NCBI GenBank assembly: GCA_026122225.1
Contig: JANEZZ010001897.1
Span: 868,001 to 932,000, forward strand
DNA from: Heloderma charlesbogerti
Lineage: Eukaryota > Chordata > Lepidosauria > Squamata > Helodermatidae
Direction of reading: 5' to 3'
Length of the DNA stretch: 64,000 nt
Notes under the pieces: model-generated
What the model saw: the letters and a program-made list of their open reading frames with translations, nothing else
Database searches by the model: none
Told to the model about the DNA's origin: nothing
Shown: positions 38,540 through 48,319 of the stretch, in pieces
Layout of the letters: each line of letters begins with the position of its first letter
How positions within the stretch are numbered: position 1 is the stretch's first letter
Program-made: the position numbers and the translations under genes

Positions 38540-41215
38540 ATGAACCTGCCCAACAGTCTTCTGAAGCTTTGAAAAAAAAGCTACTCATAGGATAACAGAA
38601 AACAGGGTTATGTGCACTATAGAGCAACATCTTTATCTGAGGCAAAAAAGCAAAAGCTCACACATCCTTCTTGACACAAGCCTTACAAAGGTCAGTGGTG
38701 ATGAATAATACTGCAACACTGAAAAGGATTCTTGAAAAACTACACAAAAGCCAGATGGGAGGTTCCCACTTAAAGTATAAGGGGAACATAGGAAAGAAGT
38801 GAGATGCCTACCTCGAACTCCATTTTCTTGGATACTTCATGTGCTGCAAGCACATGCTGCATCAATCACAAGATTGTATTGACTAGCATCACCCCTTAAT
38901 GTGAATGACTGAAGATACTAAAAAAAAACCTGCAACATATGCTACTGATAGCTGCAGAAAGCCAGAGTGCAAGCTATCTTGATTCAATAGCTGCATTTTT
39001 CTGATGTAGGAAAAGCATTTTTCTAGCAGAAAAAGATTTGTGTATATATTCTCCAGAGTGCTTGTTGCTTGTTGCAGAGTGCAGCATCTTACATTCCCTC
39101 ACACAGAAGAGGAATGTACCAAGCAAAACTGAAATTACATTGTAGAATACAGAATATGACCATAACTGCCAACTTCGGTAGCAACTACAATGTACCCTGA
39201 GTAGTCATTCCTCTTCTGTCCAAAAAAACATGTTTCTAAGTTCCCATATTCTGAAGAAAAATCAGAACACATATGATGGATTTCCACTAAATGCCTAAAT
39301 TGTTTCTTCAAAGCCCCTGGTTGCTATTTCACACTAGGAGAAAGTGTAATTTATTCATCTAAGCCCCTGCTTGCTCCTCCAGGACACCTCTACTGCATAC
39401 TACCACACTGTTCCAGGAGGGGGAAAACCCAATTGTCAAGGGACTCAACATGTGCAGCCCAAATAATTTGCTAATAACTACATTTATTTCAATTTGTAGC
39501 ATTTCCACCATCACAGCAGTATTAAAGAATAAGTGACCCCTGTATCTCAAATGTTTGCAATCCTGAAGAGCAGATCTAAACGTACATATACCCCCTTTGC
39601 TAATACGTCTTTCTTATTCACTAATGGGCTGACATATATTCCGCCCATTCACATTTTGCTCACATTATATTCACATTATATCCTGGATATAAAGACCATG
39701 AAATTAAGCAATTTTGGGAGGAACATCAGGTTTCTAACCATTACCAGTTAGCATTAAGTGTTTGTATATTTATATCCTTCATAATCGTTTTGGAGTCTCA
39801 GTCTTGCACCACTGGGTTCTAGGAATCTCACAGAATTCTCTTCTATGATGTCTATCTAGTACAGGTAGGGAAACCCACAAGCTGATGAGCATGATACATG
39901 CAATGAATTTTACTAAACAATACAACCAATGGGATGGAAAACTCACCATGTCAAGGCCAATCCTGCTGGCAAGTATATCTGGCAGGCTATGCAGTCAGAG
40001 AGAACAAGTAGTCCTAAGGATGTCCTAGGAACAGGGCAAACTGAAATGTTGCATCCATGTGATGCTAAGATACCTTTAGAACAGGCTTGCAGACATATTG
40101 TCCTGGGCACCCAAGCAAGTGAATGGCAGATGCAGGTGGCAGATGCATCTGCCCTCCAATTGGGAAGCACACCCCTGCTCTCTTTATGGGTCATGTTATC
40201 ATAACATTATCACTACATGCTTATGTTATCACTACAACCATAGCTCTCTCTTTTAGCCTTGAAGAGCTAACATAATTTTTAAGCTAGAAAAAGCAGAGCT
40301 CCAAAATCTGTTCAAGAAAGGTCTCAGAATAAATATCTGAGGGCTACTCCCTCATCCCTGAGTAGCCACTGCATGTAACTACACACTTTGAATTAAGGTA
40401 CAAGGGTTTGTATTGAGCACTGGTAATCTTGCTACTATGCCAGAAGAATTTGGAGACTTATTTCTTATGACTATTTGTCTGACATTCTAAAATGTTATGG
40501 TCAGGATCCCAACAGTCAAACAACTAGTCTCATGCTCGGGGGGGGGGGGGGCTTTGCACTTGTGCTGTTTAATCAGCAGTCCCACATGGCTACCCACTCT
40601 TGAAACTGAACAGTTTTCACAGCATTTTTTGATATGGCAAGGTGGTCTGCTGCTGTTCAAAGGAAAATACTGAAACATCATAGGTCATGGGCACAAGTAG
40701 CACTTTTATTTAATCCGAGGATGCACAGCATCACAAAACAACAATGCCAAGTTGGCCATACTGGCTTTGTCATGTTAAAAAGGCCCAGAACATCAAAATT
40801 CCAGGGTCTTTGCTTTTTCCAAGGCACTATAATGCTGAAGATTTTGACCTATTTATACTAACACAGCTATTGTGTATTGTTCTTGCAAGTCCAAAGCTGT
40901 TCGTAAAAGATTTTCAGAACTTAATTTGTATTTACTGTTTACATGTTTCTAGTGCTGTGGGTTTTCCAGAAAATTTTGAACTGGAAAATTTACTTATGAA
41001 AATCAGGCTAATTTGCATTGGGTGATGTTCTGATGGTTTAGAGAGTGGTCAAACTTAGTCTGTTTATTTTATTTTACTTATATTTAGTAAACTTTTTTTT
41101 TAATTGTCCTAATATACCACAAGCATTTGACTTGAAATATCTGAGGGGAAAAATTAAAGCATACTTAATGTGATTTCAATGTTATATTATGTAGACATTT
41201 TTATTGGAATACTTG
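38540..41215. other. STAG1 intron 2, no feature seen
   Basis: A run of about 2.7 kb without an assignable feature. It includes a 14-base G-run at 40539-40552. Small open frames here have no known domain. Confidence 0.4.
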
Positions 41216-41220
41216 TAAAA

Positions 41221-41588
41221 GTTTAAGAAAGGGGTGGGGAACCTCTTTCAGTCCGAGGGGCAAATTAAATTTCAGAGAAACTTGGGGGCACATTCCAGTG
41301 GTGGTCAGAGCCAAAGGCAAAGGGGGTGGAGCAAAATCAAAAAAGGTGGGACCAAAATTACAAAAAAAGAACATCATATTGTAACTTAAAGCACTAACTA
41401 AGCCTTAGGAGAGGCATTTCAATTTTTTAGAAGGGGGGGGGGAAGACAGCACAAAAGGCAGGAAACCATCAAACAGTAGGTGGTTGGAGAAAAGGGACTT
41501 GGGCTAGGGGAAGGGGCGTGGCCTTCTGGGGAAGTCTGGAGGGCTGGATTTGGCCCATAGGCCTGAGGTCCCCATGCCTAGTTTAAGA
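41221..41588. mobile_element. hAT-like MITE with exact 8-bp duplication
   Basis: The element 41229-41580 starts AAGGGGTGGGGAACCTC and ends GAGGTCCCCATGCCTA (inverted). It is flanked on both sides by GTTTAAGA (41221-41228 and 41581-41588). The interior is A/G-rich with GGTGGTCAGAGCCAAAGG and GGGCTGGATTTGGCCCATAGG. The structure fits a 352-bp non-autonomous hAT element. Confidence 0.85.
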
Positions 41589-41599
41589 CAATAGTGTGT

Positions 41600-42235
41600 A
41601 CTTCCCTTGCATAGTTTGAATTTAAGAAAAAAACAAAGGTACTGAAAACTGTTGACACACTAATAAATTGTAGCAACCCAGGGAACCGTGCATGATATGC
41701 TGACAATTACTCATCTGTTTCAACAAAGTTCAACTCTCTTCCACTGAGTTTGTTGGGGCACCTTCAGTTTTGTTGTCACTACCTGTTTGTTGTATTACAC
41801 ACTAAGGCATATATGTATTTCAATGACAAAGACATAAACGTATTCTCTCACTTGCTTGTTAAGGATAATTGCCTGAAATCTGAAACTGTCAAGCTTGCCT
41901 AATATTCTATTTGCAATTGGCATCCATTCATTGTTACTAATGAACTTGTAAAATGGAAAATTTTCCTCAGAAAAATAAAGCACTGGGAAAATTTTCTTGG
42001 GAGTATTTTCCACCTCACATCATTGCATGTTTCCTTTGAAGTGGGCAATGTCCCTGAGAGTCAAGATACCTAGGGTAAGAATGATAAACTGGTTAAAGCT
42101 GAGAAAGATGAGGTCAGGGACAATGGAAAAATTGAGGAAAAAAATTCTTTACACATAGGTTTTTTTCTTCTACTGTTTTCAATTGAAAGAATAGATGTTT
42201 GGGGGAAAATGTTTTAAAACTAGCAAGCAATATTT
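41600..42235. other. STAG1 intron 2, no feature seen
   Basis: AT-rich. No feature was recognised. Confidence 0.45.
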
Positions 42236-42242
42236 CTGAGGA

Positions 42243-42417
42243 GCATAGGAAGCTGCCTTATTCAGAGTTGGACCACTGGTCCAGTTTTTTTCTGCGCTGC
42301 TAGAGGATTCTCCAGGGTTTCAGATAGGAGTCTTTCTCAGCTCTAACTGGAAATGCCAGGGATTGAACCTGGAACATTTTGCAGCAAAGCATGTGCTCTG
42401 TCACTAAGCTATGACCT
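42243..42417 (-). mobile_element. tRNA-Ala-type SINE, antisense copy
   Basis: The plus strand reads GCATAGGAAGCTGCCTTATTC, GGACCACTGGTCCAG, CTCCAGGGTTTCAGATAGG, CCAGGGATTGAACCTGG and GCATGTGCTCTGTCACTAAGC, i.e. the SINE of 36546-36741 in reverse with both head and tail. The B box is recognisable. Confidence 0.8.
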
Positions 42418-42489
42418 TTACCCTTCTTTCAGAATAGTAAGTAAAATATTTAAAATCCCTAGATCCAAGATTTAAAAATCGTAATATTG

Positions 42490-43235
42490 GTGATTATAGT
42501 GTTGCTAGTACAGTGGCCTCAACATTTTCTATCACCACACTTACCACTGCGACTGTGCTGCCACAGCTGGCAAGTGTGACAAGCGACCATTCTTGCTCAC
42601 AATGTTGGAGCTGAAGAGGTGGGCAGGAATTGTCCTGGCAGTTGTGCAGTGATCCCCTCCCATCCCCAAGACTGGGAGGAAGACTTGTTCTGCTATTTCA
42701 TTGGTGAGCCATCTAGCATATCTTGCCTCAGAGCAAGCCAGTAAGCTCCTTGCTGGCCTCTCGCAGAAAAGGCCTACAGAAGGCTTCCCTAGCCACTCGG
42801 AAGCAAGCCACACCCAGCACACTTCACCTTCAAGAACCTGTGCCAGCACACTCCCCACCAGCCTCTTCCACAGGAGAGGCCAGTGTAGGTGACCCTGACC
42901 ACCTGGAGGCATGGAGTACAGCACCCCCTACCTACAAGCAAAATGTTATACACACCCTTCCTGACTCCCACAGGAGAGGCCAGCAGGGGGCTTTCTTGGC
43001 TGCTTCTGAGTGGCTGCTTGGTGTCTCCATCAAGCAGCAGTCAAGCAAGGACTTTGGGGGGCTGGTGTGGCTGCTGCTTGGATAGAGATGCTCAAGGAGT
43101 CTCCACCCAGCAGCCACTGCCAAGCCGGCATGCTCTCCACCATCTTTTACTACAAAAAAAGGTGCAGGGTGTGTGTCCTTGGAGGGCAAGGATTAGGAAC
43201 CTAGCAATCAGAATTTCTGGCTTGGCTAGCAAATT
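42490..43235. other. GC-rich unassigned tract with internal repeats
   Basis: This tract is richer in G+C than the flanking intron. CACAGGAGAGGCCAG occurs twice (about 42870 and 42969), and CCTTGCTGGCCTCTCGCAG/CAGTCAAGCAAGG-type words recur. The left edge CAGTGGCCTCAACATTTTC resembles the end of a hAT-like repeat. A minus-strand open frame (42541-42924, 127 codons) shows no domain and I treat it as chance. Confidence 0.35.
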
Positions 43236-43244
43236 TATTTAATT

Positions 43245-43640
43245 GAGAGACATCCTTGTCCTTTACACTCCTACCCTCACCCTTCAGTCATTAGGGGAGG
43301 CCTTTCTGATCCCCCTGGATTCATCTGGCAGTCACTCAAAAAGGGCATTTACTGTAGTTGCCCCTGCCCTCTGGAATACTCTGCCCCTGGAATTAAGACA
43401 TGTGGCAACACTTGTGCATGCTAACAACTCTTTTTCACCCAAGCTTTTCCAGATTAATTTTGTCAATCAAGTATACTGCTGGTTACTCTTTTAGATACGT
43501 ATATGGATGTTTTATTATCTTTATATTGTATTTTATTGCATTTGCAATTGTGTTTTTGTAACGTACATTGCTTTGGCAGATTTCTTTGTTAAGCAGTATA
43601 TAAATTTATTTATTTTTAAAATTAAGTTTCAGGTCCTGGC
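43245..43640 (+). mobile_element. L2-like LINE 3' end
   Basis: It reads as the last codons and UTR of an L2-group LINE: TCATCTGGCAGTCACTC, GTAGTTGCCCCTGCCCTCTGG, AATACTCTGCCCCTGGAATT ('VAPALWNTLPLELR'), then an AT-rich UTR ending AAGCAGTATATAAATTTAT. The LWNTLP motif is typical of the L2 RT C-terminus. It is 5'-truncated. Confidence 0.7.
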
Positions 43641-43649
43641 TACTACATT

Positions 43650-44850
43650 TGTTCGAAACAATAACAACCAAAACACTCTTAGGACCAAACTAGGAGACTG
43701 CTCAACATCTTTCTCCTGAAGCATGGTGCAAAGGATTTATACAGAGCAGCTTCCAACCTCTTTCTTCTCACATGCCTCCTATTCCTGTATCTCCTGCATC
43801 AAAGAGAAAACGCTTATGAAAGTTTGAATAAAAATATATACAAAGGGACATTATGCAAACCCTTCCGTTTTCTGAAGATAATGAAACTCAAACTGAAAGT
43901 TCAGAATCAGAAATTAAGAATCTTTCATAACCCTAGATAAACTGGGCTATGCAATTATTTTCAACTATTTACTGCGATGTACTAGAATTTAAATAAGTAT
44001 AGGTTCAGGAATAGCTAGTTTTCTTTACAACCACTATGACACTTACAGCTTGTCTGAATACACATTTATTGAAAAGCAAGTTCCAGTGAGTACAATGGGA
44101 CAGCTTGTCCAAATTACATTATGTTGAATTTTCTGAACCTGTTCTTTAAATATAAACTTCTTCTATTTCTGCAAGATAATAGGCCTCAGCATTATTTTCT
44201 AAGATGAGATACTAAAATTTGTTTTACTACCATGTTTATTTTCAACTTTCAATTTATTTATTTTCCTATTCTCCCAACTGGCACTTAGATACTGCTCAGG
44301 AAACCATCTCTAACCCTTCTAATTACTGCTTAATTAAAACCAAAGCATTCATTACTTTTATATTTCACAAGTAATCCAAACTATTCCAAAGATACAATTT
44401 GAAGTGTTAACTAAGTTATACATGATATTTACTACTTTAATAGCATTAAATTTAAGTTGAGATTTGATAAGATGATACTGAATATATTTCAGTTTCTCTC
44501 CAAATTTCCAATGTTTTCCCAAAATGGGAAAAATTATTTCCCCCATCATTTTAAAAGCTAGTCTAGACCATTACCGCCCACACAATGTAAGTAGTTAAAA
44601 CATAAATCCTGATTTATCAATGAAGAAGTGAACAGTGCATATTGGAAGAAATAGTTGTGATTAACACAAGTTACACTGCCACTAATATTTATCCTAATTC
44701 AACATGGCCATTTCAATTTGCTTCCAAACAAAGAGGTAACAGTACTTATTAAGACTTCACACTGGACTCACTTCTGCCTGCAAAGGATCAAATTTAGACT
44801 GTAAAATGGTGTACTGCACCATTCAGATCTGAAGCTGATGCGATCTGTGG
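43650..44850. other. STAG1 intron 2, unique AT-rich
   Basis: No transposon was recognised, apart from a possible 75-bp scrap near 44040-44115 resembling the short MITE at 5799. It is the longest very AT-rich, repeat-poor tract between exons 3 and 2. Confidence 0.45.
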
Positions 44851-44857
44851 GCATATA

Positions 44858-45115
44858 AGGCAGTATCCAACACTGGCAGTTCGCCAGCACCAATCACAAT
44901 GCACTAGTAGGAACAACCACTAGTGCAACAGGAAGCTAGTGCTTTATAGTGCAACCCAGCTCAAACTAGCGCTTTTGGAATGGGACAGGTCAGCGACTTG
45001 TCCCATTCTGGAAAAGCTAATTTCGGCTAATTTCTGGGGCTGCACTATGAAGTGCAACCCCGTTCCCACTGCACTAGTGGTTGTTCCCACTTGTGTAATG
45101 GGAACAACCCACCGC
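44858..45115. mobile_element. palindromic MITE (GGCAGTATCC family), copy 3, right end lost
   Basis: The left end is AGGCAGTATCCAACACTGGC. Facing arms AGGAACAACCACTAGTGCA and GCACTAGTGGTTGTTCCC, and the central TTTTGGAATGGGACAGG / TGTCCCATTCTGGAAAAG, match the other copies. The right terminal repeat is missing after 45115. Confidence 0.65.
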
Positions 45116-45214
45116 TAGAAACCTTTCCTTCTCCAAGAGGTCCTGATCATTCCTGTTCCAAAAGGTCTTGCAGCAATTCATTGTGTTTCCTACATTCAGA
45201 ATCTTGTCATCACA

Positions 45215-45351
45215 ATACTGACTGGTATTAAGGATTTTATATTTTTGTATTGTTTTACTGTGTACTTTTTGGTTTTAATTTTTGTGAACCACCCAGAGAA
45301 CTTTGGCTATTGGGCAGTATAGAAATAAATAAATAAATAAATAAATAAATA
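45215..45351 (+). mobile_element. LINE 3' tail with (AAAT)n
   Basis: GTGAACCACCCAGAGAACTT, TGGCTATTGGGCAGTATAG, then AAATAAAT repeats. Sister tails are at 25905 and 35868. Confidence 0.65.
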
Positions 45352-45384
45352 TTTGTATTTTGGAAGTTACCCTGCTGCTAACTT

Positions 45385-45625
45385 CTTTTATTTTTATTTA
45401 TTTATTATTGCATTTATATCCCACCTTTTTTCCTCTTGCAAGGAACTCAAGGCGGCTTACATTATCCTCCTCCTCTCCATTTTATCCTCACAACAACAAC
45501 CCTGTGAGGTAGGTTGGTCTGAGAGTGTGTGACTGGCCCAAAGTCACCCAGTGAGCTTCCATAGCCGAGTGGGAACTAGAACCCGGATCTCCCAGCTCCC
45601 AGTCCAACACCTCCCAAATGTCCTT
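45385..45625 (-). mobile_element. tRNA-derived SINE (second family), antisense
   Basis: The plus strand shows TTTATATCCCACCTTTTTTCC, AAGGCGGCTTACATTATCC, CCTGTGAGGTAGGTTGG, GTCACCCAGTGAGCTTCC, then GAACCCGGATCTCCCAGC (antisense B box). This is the reverse of the SINE at 56918-57170. The head beyond the B box is degraded after CCAGTCCAACAC. Confidence 0.8.
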
Positions 45626-45629
45626 CACT

Positions 45630-46615
45630 AACAGCACACTCCCATATTCTATTTCCTTTGGCTGGAGAGATATAGCATATAAATCCCTTTGTGCTGGTAT
45701 CTGAACTTACATTAGTATAGCATCACAGTATACTGGGTCAACTCTGCCAGCATAGGTGCCAAAAATAATGTTTTTTGGGTGGGGAATTCGGTTGGTATCC
45801 TAACCTTCCTCAGATCGTGATTCCGTTCCTGGCAATAGCATAACATTACAATGGCAGACAACAGGGAGCAAGTTAAAAGATTCCAATGGAACTCAATGGA
45901 GAGCCAAAAAACACTGCCGCCCTGTCTCTATCCCCTGCCACACCAAAGGATTCTAATTAACTGAAGTCAATCACAGCCCACCAACAGCAGTATATGAACC
46001 CCCACCAGAAAATCCATTTCACAGGTAATACAGCTCATGGCATGATGTTACATCTAGCCTCATATCTAGAAAGCTTAGAGTGGGGTCTTTGGTGATGGGA
46101 ATTCCGGTGAAAGGGCATTTTGCACAACACCACACCCTGGCTAACCTCTTATCTTCTCAGACACATTATTCAGATACAAAACACTCATACAAAACCTTTA
46201 ACAGGAACCTGAACTCCATTGCTGCAACTCAAAATTCAAGGACAAAGCAAACTACATAGATAAGCAAGGAAAGGAAAACCCATGTCTCCAAGTGTGGGTA
46301 CTGCAAATGTCTCCCCTGTGTCTCCCCATTCCTCTATGTGTATATTGGCTAAACAATCATTCCTCACTCAACAACCAGTGGCAACGTCTCCCACACTTGG
46401 GTGGGTGCAGGTTAAATATCCACTGTGGATAAAAGGGAACTTTCTGGGTCACGAACCTCACTATATACCAGTGAAGGCAAAAGGGAGGACAGACACTCCT
46501 GATAGTGAACACCAAGCACTCCACTCCAACCATTATTACTTCTGCCCAAATAATCGTTGCAGGGTGACAGTCTGGACACAGGGAGCAGCACAAAGAATTC
46601 CGCAACAACTCTGTA
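45630..46615. other. STAG1 intron 2, unassigned
   Basis: It contains a plus-strand open frame at 46282-46686 (134 codons) with Ser/Thr/Pro- and Cys-containing sequence but no recognised domain. Its end runs into a LINE-tail-like stretch, so it may be part of an unrecognised retroelement. Confidence 0.35.
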
Positions 46616-46619
46616 CAAA

Positions 46620-46710
46620 AAATGGCCAAGTATTTATTTATACAAATATTTCTATCCCACTCTATAATTATTGGATCTCAGGGTAGGATACACTAATAAA
46701 AACAATTCAA
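46620..46710 (-). mobile_element. possible LINE tail, antisense
   Basis: TATTTATTTATACAAATATTTC, then CCCACTCTATAATTATTGG and CAGGGTAGGATACAC. The form resembles the antisense of a LINE 3' terminus. The evidence is weak. Confidence 0.35.
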
Positions 46711-46954
46711 CAATTCTCAATGACTACAGTATTTCCCCTAACAGGTGAACGTGAACATTAAAGGCACTATCAAGTGGGGAGGAACAATGAGGCATAAGAA
46801 CATTTTTGCTCACTAGCATCTACTCTGAGCATTTAGTTTCAGGCTGTCTGTGCTGCAGCTGCTAAAAGTTACTCATAACAAACCTTGCCTTTGCAAGGAC
46901 ATCAGAGATTATCCAAGGTGCTGCTCCAGTGGCTTCTACAATCAGAGGATGACT

Positions 46955-47110
46955 AAGAAAAAAGAGCCTTTTTGGTTGTGGTACTCTGCCTTTGGAATGC
47001 TTTTCTCAGGAAAGTTCATCTGATGCTAAATCTTATGAGTTTTCAGCACCAGCAGGGAAGACTTTTATCTTTTTTCTTTTGCCCAGAACTTTAAATCTTT
47101 TCGTTTTTAT
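46955..47110 (+). mobile_element. L2-like LINE 3' fragment
   Basis: GAGCCTTTTTGGTTGTGGTACT, CTGCCTTTGGAATGCTTTTC and CAGCAGGGAAGACTTTTATC read as the degraded 'ARAFSVVAPXLWNAL...FXXKTFL' end of an L2 RT, followed by the UTR. Confidence 0.5.
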
Positions 47111-47344
47111 CATTATGCTAGTTGTTGAATTTAGTTTTTATCACTGTTCTGTTTTTTCACTTCCCACTGCCTGCATTTCCACTGTTATCTCTAATCTCAC
47201 ACTGGAGGTAACAGGGATACCCTCCAGAGAGAGTTCCTCCAGGGGACAGGGCTTTCCGAGAAACTGATAACTTAATCTGCTGTTAGCACATGATAACATG
47301 AGAGACAGGAACCCCCATGGCTAAATCAGGAAGCTATACACACA

Positions 47345-47880
47345 CTGGGTTCACACATGATAACCCATGCTCAAGATTGAGTGCTGGTTGTTGTTGAAAC
47401 TTGAGTCATTGTGTTGTCTGAACCCAGCCATGCTAAAAGAAGATGGTTTGTTAATGACGAACAACCCATGAAGAGAACCCATGGCTTGCTGTTGGGTTAT
47501 GAACTGTGGGTTGTTGATGGTTAACAAACCATGGTTTGTTATCATGGCTGGGTTCAGACAACACAACAACCCATGGTTCAGGAACAACCTACACTCCACT
47601 CATATTCAACCTTGAGTGTCAGTTATTGTGCTGTGTGAACCCAGTCATTGGGCTGGTTCACATGATCAAAACAATCCACCAAGCCTTAAATAAGCCATGG
47701 AGGCTTGCTGTGAGCCACAGCACCTGCCAGGCACAACTGCATAATTACTGGCCAGCCACGGCTTACCATGTTGTTCAAACCCAGGTGGCACGGCTTGTAG
47801 GAGGGTTAAACTCTCCAACAAGCCATGCTGCCCAGGTTCAGATGACACGATGACCAAATCCGAGCCATGATTATGCAAAT
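47345..47880. repeat. cluster of palindromic MITE units (GGGTTCAGACAACAC type)
   Basis: CACTGGGTTCACACATGATAACCC, GTTGTCTGAACCCAGCCATG, GGCTGGGTTCAGACAACACAAC, GCTGTGTGAACCCAGTC and CAGGTTCAGATGACACGATG are end-type words in alternating orientation every 130-180 bp, with ACAAACCATGGTTTGTTA at a centre (about 47524). At least two units are adjacent or nested. The ends match those at 32983-34059. Confidence 0.6.
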
Positions 47881-48115
47881 TGCACCTGGCATGCGCTGAA
47901 GTTCAAAACAAGGCACAGTGGTTTGTTTTGATCATGCAAAGCAGGTCAATCTCTGCACTTCACTTCTATGAACTGCCAAGTTGGCTTATAACTGAAAAGA
48001 AAGTAAAGCGGGGGCATAGAACTCCTATCCCCCAAGGATCCCCAATCTGGTTGGTGGAGCTTCCTGGCGTTCCTCTGGGAGACAGAACCACTCCCCTGGA
48101 GGAATGCCCTCAGGG

Positions 48116-48245
48116 ATACTAACAAACTTATTTTGGCATAAGTGTTTGTGGACTCTGTCCACTTCATCAGATGCACAGAGTGTTACTGAAAGTTTCATAC
48201 AGTATATATGGTGTGCTGTATAGTACATATGGTGTAGGATACACT
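48116..48245 (-). repeat. dispersed repeat of the 55016 hairpin family
   Basis: TACTAACAAACTTATTTTGGC, GGACTCTGTCCACTTCATCAG and GCACAGAG on the plus strand are the reverse of GCATCTGATGAAGTGGAC...AATTTGTTAGT at 55070-55140. Confidence 0.6.
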
Positions 48246-48312
48246 GAGAGACAGTAATTGGCTTAAGGCCACCCAGTGAGGGTTTGAACCCAGTCCTTCC
48301 CATCCACTACTA
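48246..48312 (-). mobile_element. SINE head fragment
   Basis: GGCCACCCAGTGAGGGTTTG, AACCCAGTCCTTCCCATCC and ACTACTATACCATGCC on plus read, in reverse, as a tRNA-like head with GGGTTCAAACC B box and a TGGTATAGTAGT A-box region. Confidence 0.5.
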
Positions 48313-48319
48313 TACCATG

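Noticed and set aside
40539..40552. G-run as a quadruplex or regulatory site (also 12987-12999 and 58664-58677)
   Set aside because: Single homopolymer runs are common slippage products and there is no four-tract pattern.
42541..42924. 127-codon minus frame
   Set aside because: It lies in a GC-rich tract with overlapping plus frames and internal repeats, with no domain or splice support.
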